A stretch of 64,000 nt of DNA from assembly GCF_014648175.1 (NCBI RefSeq), contig NZ_BMQP01000013.1, positions 1 to 64,000 of the forward strand. Direction: 5' to 3'. The translations under genes and the position numbers were made by a program. How positions within the stretch are numbered: the first letter of the stretch is position 1; each line of letters starts with the position of its first letter. The notes under the pieces were generated by a model. The model was given only the letters and a program-made list of their open reading frames with translations. It was not told the origin of the DNA and searched no databases. Shown piece by piece: positions 16,847 through 25,009 of the stretch. Source of the stretch: Planobispora rosea (lineage in GTDB: Bacteria > Actinomycetota > Actinomycetes > Streptosporangiales > Streptosporangiaceae).

Positions 16847-18922
16847 CTATGGGGGACCCTCCTGCGCGGCGGGGTCCTCTCGAGGTGAAGGAGCGGCCTC
16901 CCGCACGGAGGGAGAACCTTCCGGCACGGAGGGGGAGCCCTCCGGCACGGAGCCGGGCGGGGAACCGCCCGGAGAGGCGCGCGGGGAGAGCCGGCGCAGC
17001 ACGAGGTGGAGCACCACCGCCAGGGCGAGCACGCCCGCTCCCGCCAACACGGGTCCGGGCGACAGGAACAGCAGCAGGACGGCGGCCACACCGCACAGCG
17101 CCCGGACGGGCATCCCGGACCGGCCCGCCGGCCAGCCGCCGGTGACGGCGGCCAGCGCGGCCACGGCCAGCGCCGACGCCCCGGCGGCGAACAGGATCCC
17201 GCCCGCCGTCCCCTGGGCGAGCAGACCCGCACCGCCGGGCGTCAGCACGAAGGCGAAGGGCACCAGAAAGGCGGGGAGGGTGTACTTCCAGGTGGCCAGC
17301 ATGGTGCGGTAGGCGTCACCGCCCGTGATGGCGGAGGCGGCGAAGGCCGACAGCGCCGTCGGCGGGCTCACCTCCGACAACACCGCGTAGTAGAAGATGA
17401 ACATGTACGTCTCGGCGTCGCTGACGCCGAGGTTCTTCAGCGCGGGCGCGATGATGACCGCCGCGATCACGAAGGACGCGGTCACCGGTACGGCGAGGCC
17501 GAGCAGGAGCACCGCCAGCGCGCACATCAGCGCGGTGACCGCGAGCACGCCGCCGGAGACCCCGACGATCAGCGAGCTGGCCTTGAGCCCCAGGCCGGTG
17601 AGCGTGACGACGGCGACGATCATCCCGGCGGCGGCGCAGGTGACCGCGACCGGCAGCACCCCCATGGCGCCCGCGGCCAGGGCGCGGGCCGCCCGCAGGG
17701 GCGTGAGCCGGTGCTCGCGGTCGAGGAAGGAGAGCGCGAAGGCCAGCAGCGTGGCGTACACCACCGCGCGGAACGGCGACTGGCCCAGCGCCATCAGCAC
17801 GACGATGACGAACAGCGAGCTGAAGTGGTAGCCGAAGCGCCGCAGCAACGGCCACAGGCGCGGCGCGTCGACGGCGACGGCGACGGCGACGGCGCGCGTG
17901 CCGTACCGGCGGGCGTCGATCTCGATCGCCAGGAAGATCCCCAGGTAGTACAGGAGGGTGGGGATCAGGGCGTAGATCAGCACCGTCAGGTAGCCGACCT
18001 CCATGTACTCGGCGATGATGAACGCCGCCGCGCCCAGCGTGGGCGGGGACAGGATCGCCCCGATGCCCGCCGCGGCGAGCACTCCCCCGCCCTGCTCGCG
18101 CGGGTAGCCCGCACGGCGCAGGATCGGCCAGGCGACGCTGCCGACGCTCACGGTCGTCGCGACCCCGGAACCGCTGACCGTGCCGAGCAGGAAGCCCGCC
18201 AGGGTCACCGTACGGCCCGGCGCGGCCCGCGAGCGCCGGAAGGCGGCCAGGGAGACGTCCACGAAGAACCGCCCCGCGCCGGAGTGGTCGAGGACGGCCC
18301 CGTAGATCGTGAACAGGATGATGTAGGTCGCCGCGACGTCCAGCGGCACGCCGTACACCCCGTCGGTGCCCATGACGAACGAGGCGAGGATCCGGTCGAG
18401 GTCGTAGCCGCGGTGCCCGAGCAGCCAGTCGAAGGGCAGGTAACCGCCGTAGTAGGCGTAGGCCAGGAACAGCAGGCAGACCGCGGGCAGGATCCAGCCG
18501 ACGGTCCTGCGGCACGCCTCCAGGACCAGCAGGCAGATGACCGCCCCGGCGACCGTGTCGAGGACGGTGGGGTCGAACGTGCGCCGGATGAAGGCGTCGA
18601 AGACCGCCAGAGGGTAGACGCACGCCGCCAGGGAGAGCGCGGCCAGCGCCCAGTCGACGGCGCCCGGCCCGTTCCCGCCTTTGCGCCGGGGCTTGTAGCA
18701 GACGAAGACGAGCGGGAGCACGACCGCGAGGAACAGCATGCGGTACGGCAGGACGGAGCCCGGGAAGAACGTCCACCACAGGACGTAGAGCGAGAGCCCC
18801 AGCGCGATCAGGGTGACGGCCCGGGAGAGCGCGCCGGACAGGTGCCGGGCGGGCCGCTCGGCGTCGTACTCCGCGATGAGCGCCTCGGCTGAGGGCGGAG
18901 GTGCCGCTGTGGTGCCCGTCAC
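16847..18922 (-). CDS. TRAP transporter fused permease (DctQM type)
   Basis: The 691-residue integral membrane protein has the 4-helix DctQ-like section near residues 30-180 and the large DctM-like section after. The latter includes GTVSGSGVATTVSVGSVAWP and SPPTLGAAAFIIAEY, typical of fused TAXI permeases. Such transporters are driven by a sodium or proton gradient. I chose the GTG at 18922 because GGGGAG lies six bases upstream; a longer reading from 18982 adds 20 unlikely residues. The C-terminal tail repeats GSPSVPEGSPSVREAAPS-like units and looks disordered. The lipoprotein gene follows on the same strand. Confidence 0.87.
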   Translation of the reverse strand: MTGTTAAPPPSAEALIAEYDAERPARHLSGALSRAVTLIALGLSLYVLWWTFFPGSVLPYRMLFLAVVLPLVFVCYKPRRKGGNGPGAVDWALAALSLAACVYPLAVFDAFIRRTFDPTVLDTVAGAVICLLVLEACRRTVGWILPAVCLLFLAYAYYGGYLPFDWLLGHRGYDLDRILASFVMGTDGVYGVPLDVAATYIILFTIYGAVLDHSGAGRFFVDVSLAAFRRSRAAPGRTVTLAGFLLGTVSGSGVATTVSVGSVAWPILRRAGYPREQGGGVLAAAGIGAILSPPTLGAAAFIIAEYMEVGYLTVLIYALIPTLLYYLGIFLAIEIDARRYGTRAVAVAVAVDAPRLWPLLRRFGYHFSSLFVIVVLMALGQSPFRAVVYATLLAFALSFLDREHRLTPLRAARALAAGAMGVLPVAVTCAAAGMIVAVVTLTGLGLKASSLIVGVSGGVLAVTALMCALAVLLLGLAVPVTASFVIAAVIIAPALKNLGVSDAETYMFIFYYAVLSEVSPPTALSAFAASAITGGDAYRTMLATWKYTLPAFLVPFAFVLTPGGAGLLAQGTAGGILFAAGASALAVAALAAVTGGWPAGRSGMPVRALCGVAAVLLLFLSPGPVLAGAGVLALAVVLHLVLRRLSPRASPGGSPPGSVPEGSPSVPEGSPSVREAAPSPREDPAAQEGPP

Positions 18923-18998
18923 ACGCCACTCCCCGGATGAGCCGCCATGCCGTTGACGGCACCGTACTCGGGGGGCTGACACGGGGCCGTCAGAAAGA

Positions 18999-19021
18999 GA
19001 TCACAACATGGTTACATGATC
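18999..19021. promoter_or_regulatory. Inverted repeat upstream of the TRAP operon
   Basis: GATCA and TGATC lie 13 bases apart, with an inner CATG-GTTA-CATG. The site is 77 bp before the permease start and just beyond the end of the dihydrouridine synthase gene. It is an AT-richer patch and could be an operator or part of a promoter. No dedicated regulator is adjacent. Confidence 0.35.
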
Positions 19022-19047
19022 GTTTCCAGTGTCCCGGGGAGCCGCCG

Positions 19048-20172
19048 TCAGCCGCCCGAGGTGTCGAGCTCGGCGTCCGCGCAGGGCACGGCGAGGTCGT
19101 AGGGGTCGTCCAGCCAGCCGGCGGGCAGGTGGACGCGGTCACGGGCGTGGGTCTTGCCGCGCGGGGTGTCCACCACCCCGTCCGGCCAGGGCTGCGCGGC
19201 GTCCAGCTCGGCCAGTCCCTCGCGCAGCTCGGCGAGGGTGTTCGAGGTCGCCAGGCGACGGCGCAGCTCGGCGCCGACGACGAAGCCCTTGAGGTACCAG
19301 CCGACGTGCTTGCGGAAGTCGGTCACGGCGTGCTGCTCACTGCCGAAGCTCTCGGTCAGCAGCGTGGCGTGCCGGTCCATGGTCGCGGCGACCTCGCCCA
19401 GGGACGGCCGGGCCCGCTCCGCGCTCCCCTCGCACACGGCGGCCAGGTCGCGGAAGAGCCAGGGGCGGCCCAGGCAGCCCCGGCCCACCACGACCCCGTC
19501 GCACCCGGTCGACTCCATCATCCGCAGCGCGTCGTCGGCGCTCCAGATGTCGCCGTTGCCGAGCACCGGGATCTCGGTGACCGCCTCCTTCAGCCGCGCG
19601 ATCGCCTCCCAGTCGGCCGTCCCGCCGTAGTGCTGGATCGCGGTACGGCCGTGCAGCGCGATCGCGGCGACCCCCTCCTCCGCCGCGATCCGCCCGGCGT
19701 CCAGGTAGGTCAGGTGGTCGTCGTCGATGCCCTTGCGCATCTTCATGGTCACCGGGAGCGTCCCGGCGTTGCGCACGGCCTCGCGCAGGATCGCGCGGAG
19801 CAGGTTCCGCTTGTACGGCAGCGCGGACCCGCCGCCGCGCCGGGTCACCTTGGGCACCGGGCAGCCGAAGTTGAGGTCGACGTGGTCGGCCAGGCCCTCC
19901 TCGGCGACCATCCGCACGGCCCGGCCGACGGTGACCGGATCGACCCCGTAGAGCTGGATGCTCCGGAACTTCTCCTCCGGCGCGAAGCGGATCATCTTGA
20001 GCGTCTTGGCGTTCCGTTCCACCAGCGCCCGCGTCGTGATCATCTCGCAGACGAACAACCCGCCGCCCTGCTCCCGGCAGAGCGTGCGGAAGGGCGCGTT
20101 GGTGATCCCCGCCATCGGCGCGAGGACGACCGGCGGCCAGACCTCCAGCGATCCCAGCTTCAACGACTCCAC
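19048..20172 (-). CDS. dusB: tRNA-dihydrouridine synthase (DusB-like)
   Basis: The 374-residue FMN enzyme reduces specific uridines in the tRNA D-loop using NADPH. It has VVLAPMAGITNAPFR (residues ~14-28), the catalytic-loop cysteine in LNFGCPVPKVTRRGGGSAL, MKMRKGI, and the phosphate-binding IPVLGNGDI and GVVVGRGCLGRPW. Length and motifs are those of the Nif3-like/DusB group common in actinobacteria. The GTG start is fixed by the usual N-terminus ESLKLGSLEVWPPVVLAPM (in part); no strong ribosome binding site is visible. It lies 146 bp from the divergent tRNA-Gly gene, a fitting but probably incidental neighbour. Confidence 0.9.
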   Translation of the reverse strand: MESLKLGSLEVWPPVVLAPMAGITNAPFRTLCREQGGGLFVCEMITTRALVERNAKTLKMIRFAPEEKFRSIQLYGVDPVTVGRAVRMVAEEGLADHVDLNFGCPVPKVTRRGGGSALPYKRNLLRAILREAVRNAGTLPVTMKMRKGIDDDHLTYLDAGRIAAEEGVAAIALHGRTAIQHYGGTADWEAIARLKEAVTEIPVLGNGDIWSADDALRMMESTGCDGVVVGRGCLGRPWLFRDLAAVCEGSAERARPSLGEVAATMDRHATLLTESFGSEQHAVTDFRKHVGWYLKGFVVGAELRRRLATSNTLAELREGLAELDAAQPWPDGVVDTPRGKTHARDRVHLPAGWLDDPYDLAVPCADAELDTSGG

Positions 20173-20272
20173 CTGGTGTTTCTACCGCACTCGGCCGGGT
20201 GGGACGAACCGGGTTCCGGCTGCGGGAACGCCACGGGGAACGCACGGTTACACACCTGTCCGGAAAACCCGC

Positions 20273-20278
20273 TAGAGT
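20273..20278 (+). promoter_or_regulatory. -10 element of the tRNA-Gly/Val promoter
   Basis: TAGAGT lies 40-46 bases before the tRNA, in the context GAAAACCCGCTAGAGTTCTC. The same arrangement, GAAAAGGCGCTAGAGTTTTC, precedes the first tRNA of the second cluster at 59160. TTACAC at 20248-20253 is a weak -35 candidate. Confidence 0.55.
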
Positions 20279-20318
20279 TCTCTCGTCGCCGCGGGAGGGA
20301 AACATCCGGCGGAAACAC

Positions 20319-20390
20319 GCGGAAGTGGCTCAGGGGTAGAGCATCACCTTGCCAAGGTGAGGGTCGCGGGTTCGAATCCCGTCTTCCGCT
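20319..20390 (+). tRNA. tRNA-Gly (GCC)
   Basis: The 72-base gene folds as a cloverleaf. The acceptor arms are GCGGAAG and CTTCCGC with discriminator U, the anticodon loop is TTGCCAA with anticodon GCC, and the T-loop is GGTTCGAATCC. CCA is not encoded. Two further identical copies lie at 59200 and 59443. Confidence 0.96.
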
Positions 20391-20404
20391 CTGGGTTCAC
20401 CCGA

Positions 20405-20476
20405 GGACGATTAGCTCAGCGGGAGAGCGCTTCCCTGACACGGAAGAGGTCACAGGTTCAATCCCTGTATCGTCCA
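20405..20476 (+). tRNA. tRNA-Val (GAC)
   Basis: The acceptor arms GGACGAT and ATCGTCC pair, the anticodon loop is CTGACAC with anticodon GAC, and the T-arm is GGTTCAATCC. The discriminator is A and the next three bases happen to be CCA; the identical copy at 59529 is not followed by CCA, so here it is probably chance. Confidence 0.96.
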
Positions 20477-20525
20477 CCACACCGCACTGCGGACCAGGCC
20501 CGGCTTGGCCGACGAGAAGGCGGAG

Positions 20526-20557
20526 CCCCAGCTCTTGATCGTGAGCTGGGGTTTTTT
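20526..20557 (+). terminator. Rho-independent terminator of the tRNA-Gly/Val unit
   Basis: CCCCAGCTC and GAGCTGGGG pair around an 8-base loop and are followed by six T residues. This is the clearest intrinsic terminator in the window. From here to 20783 I see no gene. Confidence 0.9.
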
Positions 20558-20783
20558 CCGTTCCCGATCGTTCCGGATCGCCGACGGCGCCGCCGACCCC
20601 GTCCCTGAGTTCACGCCGCACGGCCCCGAGGCCTCGACCGGCTTCGCGGAGGCGCTCCGAACCGTCCACAGGGCTCCCGACTTCACCTCGACATGATCCG
20701 AACTCATGTTCGCTATTTCACAGACACTCATCGACACGGAGAGTAAAGTTCCCACTACCCTCAGAAAGGGCGGAAGGAGAACT

Positions 20784-21640
20784 GTGCCCCCCGGTCACCA
20801 GCACGAGATGCCTCTGGAGATGGCGAGACGCCGACCCATCTTCGCCCTGGAGCTCCTCGCCCTCGGCCTGCGCGCCACCGCCGACGGCTACCACGACGCC
20901 CGTCTCGAATCGGTCGAGCTCAACGAACGTCTGCCCGCCGAATACCTCGCCGACTCCGTCATTTCCCTGCAAGGCCCCGATGGCAACCGCCGCTTCCTCA
21001 TCGTGGAGGTCCAGCGCGCCTGGGACAATCGCAAGGTCTGGTCCTGGGCCGCCTACGTCGGCGGCCTCATGGGCCGCCACCACTGCGCCGTCATCCTCAT
21101 CGTGATCTGTTTCACCAAAGCCGTCGCCGCCCGCTACGACCGGCCCATCGCGCCCCCGGACTCGTGCATGCTGCTGTGTCCCATCGTCGTCGGCCCCGAT
21201 CAGTTCCCTCTGCCCGGCTGCGCCGAGGACGTCCTGGCCTCCCCCGAGGTCGCCGTCCTGAGCGCCATCACCCACCCCGACGACCTCGACATCGTGACCA
21301 CCGGCAGCAACAGCTCCCCGGGCCGGTCCGTGCGCAACTGGAGGAGATCATGAGCACCATGACCCCGGACACCGAGAGCCATTTCGAGCGGCTCATGCGA
21401 AGGCGTGAGGCCATCGCCGAAGCACGGGCCGAAGCACGGGCCGAAGCACGGGCCGAAACACGGGCCGAAACACGCGTAGGGGCGGAGATGGTGATCGCCG
21501 TCCTGGAGGCCCGCGGGTTCGTCCCGGACGCCGCCCAGCGGGAGCGGATCACCTCCTGCACTGATTTCAGCCTGCTGACCACCTGGGTGACCCGCGCGGC
21601 GACCGCCACCGACATGGCCGAGGTGTTCGACGACCGCTGA
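20784..21640 (+). pseudogene. Rpn/PD-(D/E)XK-like accessory protein, frameshifted
   Basis: Two overlapping frames together look like one gene. Frame one (20784-21353, GTG start, GGAAGGAG upstream) carries the N-terminal domain, with nuclease-like RFLIVEVQRAWDNRKVWSWAAYV and LLCPIVVGPDQFPLP. It stops after HPDDLDIVTTGSNSS. Frame two continues LPGPVRAQLEEIMSTMTPDTE, then AEAR repeats (IAEARAEARAEARAE) and a C-terminal helix ending LTTWVTRAATATDMAEVF, which is how this family normally ends. The stretch that usually joins them (about 60 residues) is missing, so an internal deletion plus frameshift is likely. Alternatively two genes are coupled: an ATG at 21350 overlaps the TGA and has GAGGAG upstream. 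Family assignment is from memory of the sequence pattern. Confidence 0.6.
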
Positions 21641-21709
21641 GGGCCGCTCCACAGCTCAGCGCGCCGTACGGGCTTCCCTCCGGATCCCGCTTGGGATAGA
21701 CCGGGTCCC

Positions 21710-22078
21710 ATGACGGATCTCAGCCGTGTGAGCGCGTGGATCGACGGATACGTCAAAGCGTGGAACTCCAACGATCCGGAGCACATCGGCGCCCTGTTCA
21801 CCGAGGACGCCGAGTACTACACCGCCCCGTTCGACCCGCCGTGGCGCGGCCGCAGGGAGATCGTCTCCCGCTGGCTGGAGAGGAGGGACGAGCCCGGCGA
21901 GACCACGTTCGAGTGGTCTCCGGTGAGCGTCACCGACGAGGTGGCGATCATCCGGGGAACCACGGCCTACCCGGACCTGACCTACAGCAACCTGTGGGTG
22001 ATCCGGCTCGACGCCGACGGCCGCTGTCGCGAGTTCACCGAGTGGTGGATGAAGCATCCGAAGAGCCGCACCCGGTAG
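21710..22078 (+). CDS. SnoaL/NTF2-like small protein
   Basis: The 122-residue protein fits the NTF2-like cone fold used by SnoaL cyclases, ketosteroid isomerases and many ligand-binding proteins: VSAWIDGYVKAWNSNDPEHI, LFTEDAEYYTAPF, and the C-terminal strand GRCREFTEWWMKHP. No catalytic role can be assigned. It starts with ATG; no strong ribosome binding site is visible. It is a single gene between the broken accessory gene and a secreted protein on the other strand. Confidence 0.75.
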   Translation: MTDLSRVSAWIDGYVKAWNSNDPEHIGALFTEDAEYYTAPFDPPWRGRREIVSRWLERRDEPGETTFEWSPVSVTDEVAIIRGTTAYPDLTYSNLWVIRLDADGRCREFTEWWMKHPKSRTR

Positions 22079-22201
22079 GACCAGACCTGGTCTCCCGCTC
22101 CGTCCGCCGGGGACCGCTCCCGCCCGGAGCGGAGCCGTTCCCGTACCGGACCGTTCCGGGCGGGCGGACACGCCGTTGGGCCCGCCCGCCCGGCCGGTGG
22201 C

Positions 22202-22867
22202 TCAGTCGGCGATGTAGCTGATCGAGCGGACCTCGTAGCCGGTGGTCTTCGAGCCGCGGACGTGCATGAACATGGCGCCGCCCTCGTAGGAGTAGGCGCA
22301 CGAGTACCCCTTGGGCTCCGAGGAGCAGCCCTGGAAGGTGTGGGCCACGCCCTTCGGGTCGTACTTCACCCGGAACAGCTTGTTCGCGACGCCCGTACGG
22401 GCGGCCTCCAGTCCCTGGTAGCGGTCGTTGCGCTTCCAGGCCGCGAACAGGTGCTTGGCGGCGGTGGACGGCTTGGTGAAATGGCGTGACCGGTAGACCT
22501 TGGTCACCTTCGACCCGGACACGACCATCGCGAAGCCGTCGAGCCCGCCGGGCACGTTCACGCTCGTGTGCACGAACCGGCAGACGTTGCCGGAGCATCC
22601 GGCGAACTTGTCCGGGTCGCGGTAGACGTAGGAGAAGACGGCCTTCACGGCAGACGGGGTCGCCACCTTGGCAGCGGCGTGGCGGTCTCTGCGCACCCAC
22701 GCGTCGAACAGCTTGCCGGACACTTTGGCCGGCGTCGGCGCGGTGGCCGAGGCCTGCGCCGGGGCCGGGACCGGGGCCGCCGCCTGGGCGGAGGCGGGAG
22801 CGGACGGGAACAGCAGCGCGGCGCTCGCCGCGGCCGCGGCACCACCGAGAACAAGTCGTCTGGACAC
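22202..22867 (-). CDS. Secreted protein of unknown function, Tat-like signal
   Basis: From the GTG at 22867 the product has 221 residues. It begins SRRLVLGGAAAAASAALL, a twin-arginine signal peptide with likely cleavage after ASAQA. The mature part has two related halves of about 75 residues. Each starts with a short helix (SGKLFDAWVRRDRHAAAKVA; KHLFAAWKRNDRYQGLEAA) followed by a cysteine pair (GCSGNVC; GCSSEPKGYSC), suggesting a duplicated disulfide-bonded domain. A longer reading from 22954 would add 29 residues ahead of the twin arginines. I do not recognise the family. Gene context gives no clue. Confidence 0.75.
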   Translation of the reverse strand: MSRRLVLGGAAAAASAALLFPSAPASAQAAAPVPAPAQASATAPTPAKVSGKLFDAWVRRDRHAAAKVATPSAVKAVFSYVYRDPDKFAGCSGNVCRFVHTSVNVPGGLDGFAMVVSGSKVTKVYRSRHFTKPSTAAKHLFAAWKRNDRYQGLEAARTGVANKLFRVKYDPKGVAHTFQGCSSEPKGYSCAYSYEGGAMFMHVRGSKTTGYEVRSISYIAD

Positions 22868-23048
22868 GCCCCGAACGTTAGAGGCAGCGGCTTGCACCCG
22901 GGTTATCCCCCGCTTGCAACCCCTTCTCCAGCCTGTACGGACACCGGTCGGCAAGCCGTGCCCGGGGTGCGGAGACGGGATCGCGGCATGATCCGGCGCG
23001 GCGTAGGTTCGGGGACGGAGCTGTGATCACGAAATTCGGAGGATGACT

Positions 23049-23939
23049 GTGAGCCGTTCCTACGTGGTGACGGGTGGAGGACGCGGTATCGGCAGGGCGG
23101 TGGTCGAACGACTGCTCGGTGACGGCGGGACCGGCGGCGTGGTCGCGATCGAACGGGACCCGGACGCCCTCACCTGGGTGAAGGCCCACCCCGCCGGTTC
23201 CCGCGTCAGGGCCGTGATCGGTGACGCCGGTGACGAGGCCGTCACCGAACGGGCCGCCGACGCCGCGCAGGAGGCGGGCTCCCTCACCGGCTGGGTCAAC
23301 AACGCGGCGGTGTTCCGGGACGCCTCAATCCACTCGGACTCCACCCGCGTTCTGCTCGACCTCATCTCGGCCAACCTCACCCCCGCCGTCACCGGCTGCG
23401 CGACGGCGATCCGCCGTTTCCTGGCGGCGGGGACGGGCGGGGCGATCGTCAACGTGTCCTCGCACCAGGCCCGGCGGGCGGTGCCGGGCTGCACGCCGTA
23501 CGTCACGGCCAAGGCCGCGGTCGAGGGGCTGACCCGCTCGCTCGCCGTCGAGTACGGTCCCCGCGGCGTCCGTGTCAACGCCGTCGCCCCGGGCTCGGTC
23601 CGCACCGAGCGCTACGACGAGTTCCTGGCCGGGCAGGGCCCTCACGCCGCCGCGGAGATCGAGCGGGAGATGGGCCTGCTGCACCCGCTCGGCCGGGTGG
23701 CCCGCTCCGAGGAGGTCGCCGCCGCGATCGTCCACCTCCTCTCCGAGGACGCGGGCTTCATCACCGGCGCCACCGTCCCCGTCGACGGCGGCCGTTCGGT
23801 CCTCGCCCGCGACCCCGAAGCCCACGACCCGGAAGCCCGCGACCCGGAAGCCCGCGACCCGGAAGCCCGCGACCCGGAAGCCCGCGACCCGGAAGCCCGC
23901 GACCCCAAGGACCATGCCCCCAAGGCCCACGACTCGTAG
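23049..23939 (+). CDS. SDR-family oxidoreductase with repetitive C-terminal tail
   Basis: The 296-residue protein is a short-chain dehydrogenase: nucleotide-binding TGGGRGIGRA (residues ~7-16), NNAA, catalytic Ser in VNVSSHQAR, and Y-x-x-x-K in YVTAKAAVEG. The C-terminal dimer strand GATVPVDGGRS ends a normal SDR at about residue 250. After it comes a tail of about 40 residues made of DPEAR repeats, which no SDR needs. GGAGG abuts an ATG at 23043, too close for use, so I prefer the GTG six bases further on. The substrate is unknown. Confidence 0.85.
   Translation: MSRSYVVTGGGRGIGRAVVERLLGDGGTGGVVAIERDPDALTWVKAHPAGSRVRAVIGDAGDEAVTERAADAAQEAGSLTGWVNNAAVFRDASIHSDSTRVLLDLISANLTPAVTGCATAIRRFLAAGTGGAIVNVSSHQARRAVPGCTPYVTAKAAVEGLTRSLAVEYGPRGVRVNAVAPGSVRTERYDEFLAGQGPHAAAEIEREMGLLHPLGRVARSEEVAAAIVHLLSEDAGFITGATVPVDGGRSVLARDPEAHDPEARDPEARDPEARDPEARDPEARDPKDHAPKAHDS
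23811..23900 (+). repeat. 15-bp tandem repeat in the SDR gene
   Basis: The unit GACCCGGAAGCCCGC occurs five times in a row from 23826 to 23900, preceded by one two-base variant at 23811. It encodes D-P-E-A-R in frame. Because the unit is a multiple of three, changes in copy number keep the frame. Confidence 0.92.
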
Positions 23940-23947
23940 GCCGTCCC

Positions 23948-24499
23948 TCACCGGCGGGTCGTCTCCCGTCTCGGACGGGCGTTGCGCAGGCGGATGCCGC
24001 TCCAGCCCAGAGAACTGCCGGTCACCGCGTCCCAGAACTCCCACAGGTTGTCCAGGAGCCTCAGCTGGATCCCGGCCCGCTCGTGCAGGCCGAGCAGGTC
24101 GCCGACCGGTTCGGGCGGGCCGAGCGGCTCGACGGGCTCGGTGGCGACCACGGCGTTCGGCGCCGGCTCACCGATCGGGACGAACTTCTCCGCGGGCAGG
24201 CGGTAGGCGTACAGGCGCACGTTCAGGAACGCCTCCAGCCAGCCGTATTCGATCACGTGGACCCGCCGCCCGCAGCCGGGCCCGATGATCCGTTCCCGGT
24301 CGGCGTCCGTCGTCTCCGGGACGGTCCAGGCCATGGCGCGCGGGCACTGGCGCGGGAACCAGTAGTCGGGGCAGCGGCCGGCGTCCACCGCCCACACGTA
24401 CGACTCCGGCTGCTGCACCGTGGCCGCCACGTGCGGGACGAACCGGGTGATCGTCGGATCCTCGGAGAAGTGCAGCACCTGGCCGGGATCGGGTCGCAT
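23948..24499 (-). CDS. Conserved hypothetical protein (DUF6886-like)
   Basis: The 183-residue protein starts [19 protein letters not shown] and contains [18 protein letters not shown] and [11 protein letters not shown]. This pattern matches a conserved actinobacterial family that I recall as DUF6886; function is unknown. The ATG at 24499 gives the family's N-terminus; an upstream reading to 24607 adds sequence with no similarity. It lies divergent from the truncated DUF4291 gene, 106 bp apart, and converges on the SDR gene with a 8-bp gap. Confidence 0.75.
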   Translation of the reverse strand: MRPDPGQVLHFSEDPTITRFVPHVAATVQQPESYVWAVDAGRCPDYWFPRQCPRAMAWTVPETTDADRERIIGPGCGRRVHVIEYGWLEAFLNVRLYAYRLPAEKFVPIGEPAPNAVVATEPVEPLGPPEPVGDLLGLHERAGIQLRLLDNLWEFWDAVTGSSLGWSGIRLRNARPRRETTRR

Positions 24500-24605
24500 G
24501 ATCCCGTGTCTATCACTTTCATTCCCGGGTACGGACTCTCCCCCCCGCGTCGATCCGCCGTTAATCCGTTGCCCGGCCCGGGGCCGGTTCGCCACGCTGA
24601 TCGCC

Positions 24606-24938
24606 ATGAACGTGCCCTACCGGCAGATCCGCGCCGCCTACACGGAGAACACGATCACCGTCTACCAGGCCTACGACCCGGCCGTCGCCGGGCCCGCCGT
24701 CGCGGCGCAGCGGTTCGTCCCGCCGTTCACGCGGGAGCGGATGACCTGGATCAAGCCGTCGTTCCTGTGGATGATGTACCGCTGCGGCTGGGCTGCCAAG
24801 CCCGGTCAGGAGATTCACGCCGCCCTCCGGGCCCATGACCGCGAGCGCGCGACGAGCCTGCTCCCGGACGAGCAGCCCTATCCGCTCCCCGTTCCCCTCG
24901 CCCGGACCGTCCAGGCCACCGCCGATGATCCCCTCTGA
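24606..24938 (+). pseudogene. DUF4291 protein with an internal in-frame deletion
   Basis: The 110-residue product begins exactly like DUF4291 proteins: [20 protein letters not shown], then [20 protein letters not shown]. It ends like them too ([11 protein letters not shown]). Full-length members have about 200 residues; here the sequence jumps from KPGQE straight to [13 protein letters not shown], so roughly 90-100 central residues are missing without a frameshift. The gene is probably non-functional, though a shortened protein could still be made. The function of intact DUF4291 is unknown to me. Neighbouring genes also show decay. Confidence 0.6.
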
Positions 24939-25009
24939 CCTGCGCGCCCTCGTCCGGGAAGACGGGCCCTTCCTCTCGGAGAGCAGGTCCGGCCTGCTGG
25001 AATGACGGC

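Larger units (their letters stand above)
20315..20477 (+). repeat. 163-bp tRNA-Gly-Val repeat, copy 1
   Basis: This segment holds tRNA-Gly(GCC), a 14-base spacer and tRNA-Val(GAC), and is identical base for base to 59439-59601. Flanks on both sides differ at once. It is a direct repeat 39 kb from its partner. Confidence 0.9.

Noticed and set aside
20405..20479. tRNA-Val with encoded CCA as a phage or island attachment site
   Set aside because: Apart from the second tRNA-Gly-Val copy, no repeat of the tRNA 3' end and no integrase is seen in the window; CCA is probably chance.
23811..23900. The tandem 15-bp repeat as a CRISPR array
   Set aside because: Units are contiguous, without spacers, and in frame within a gene.
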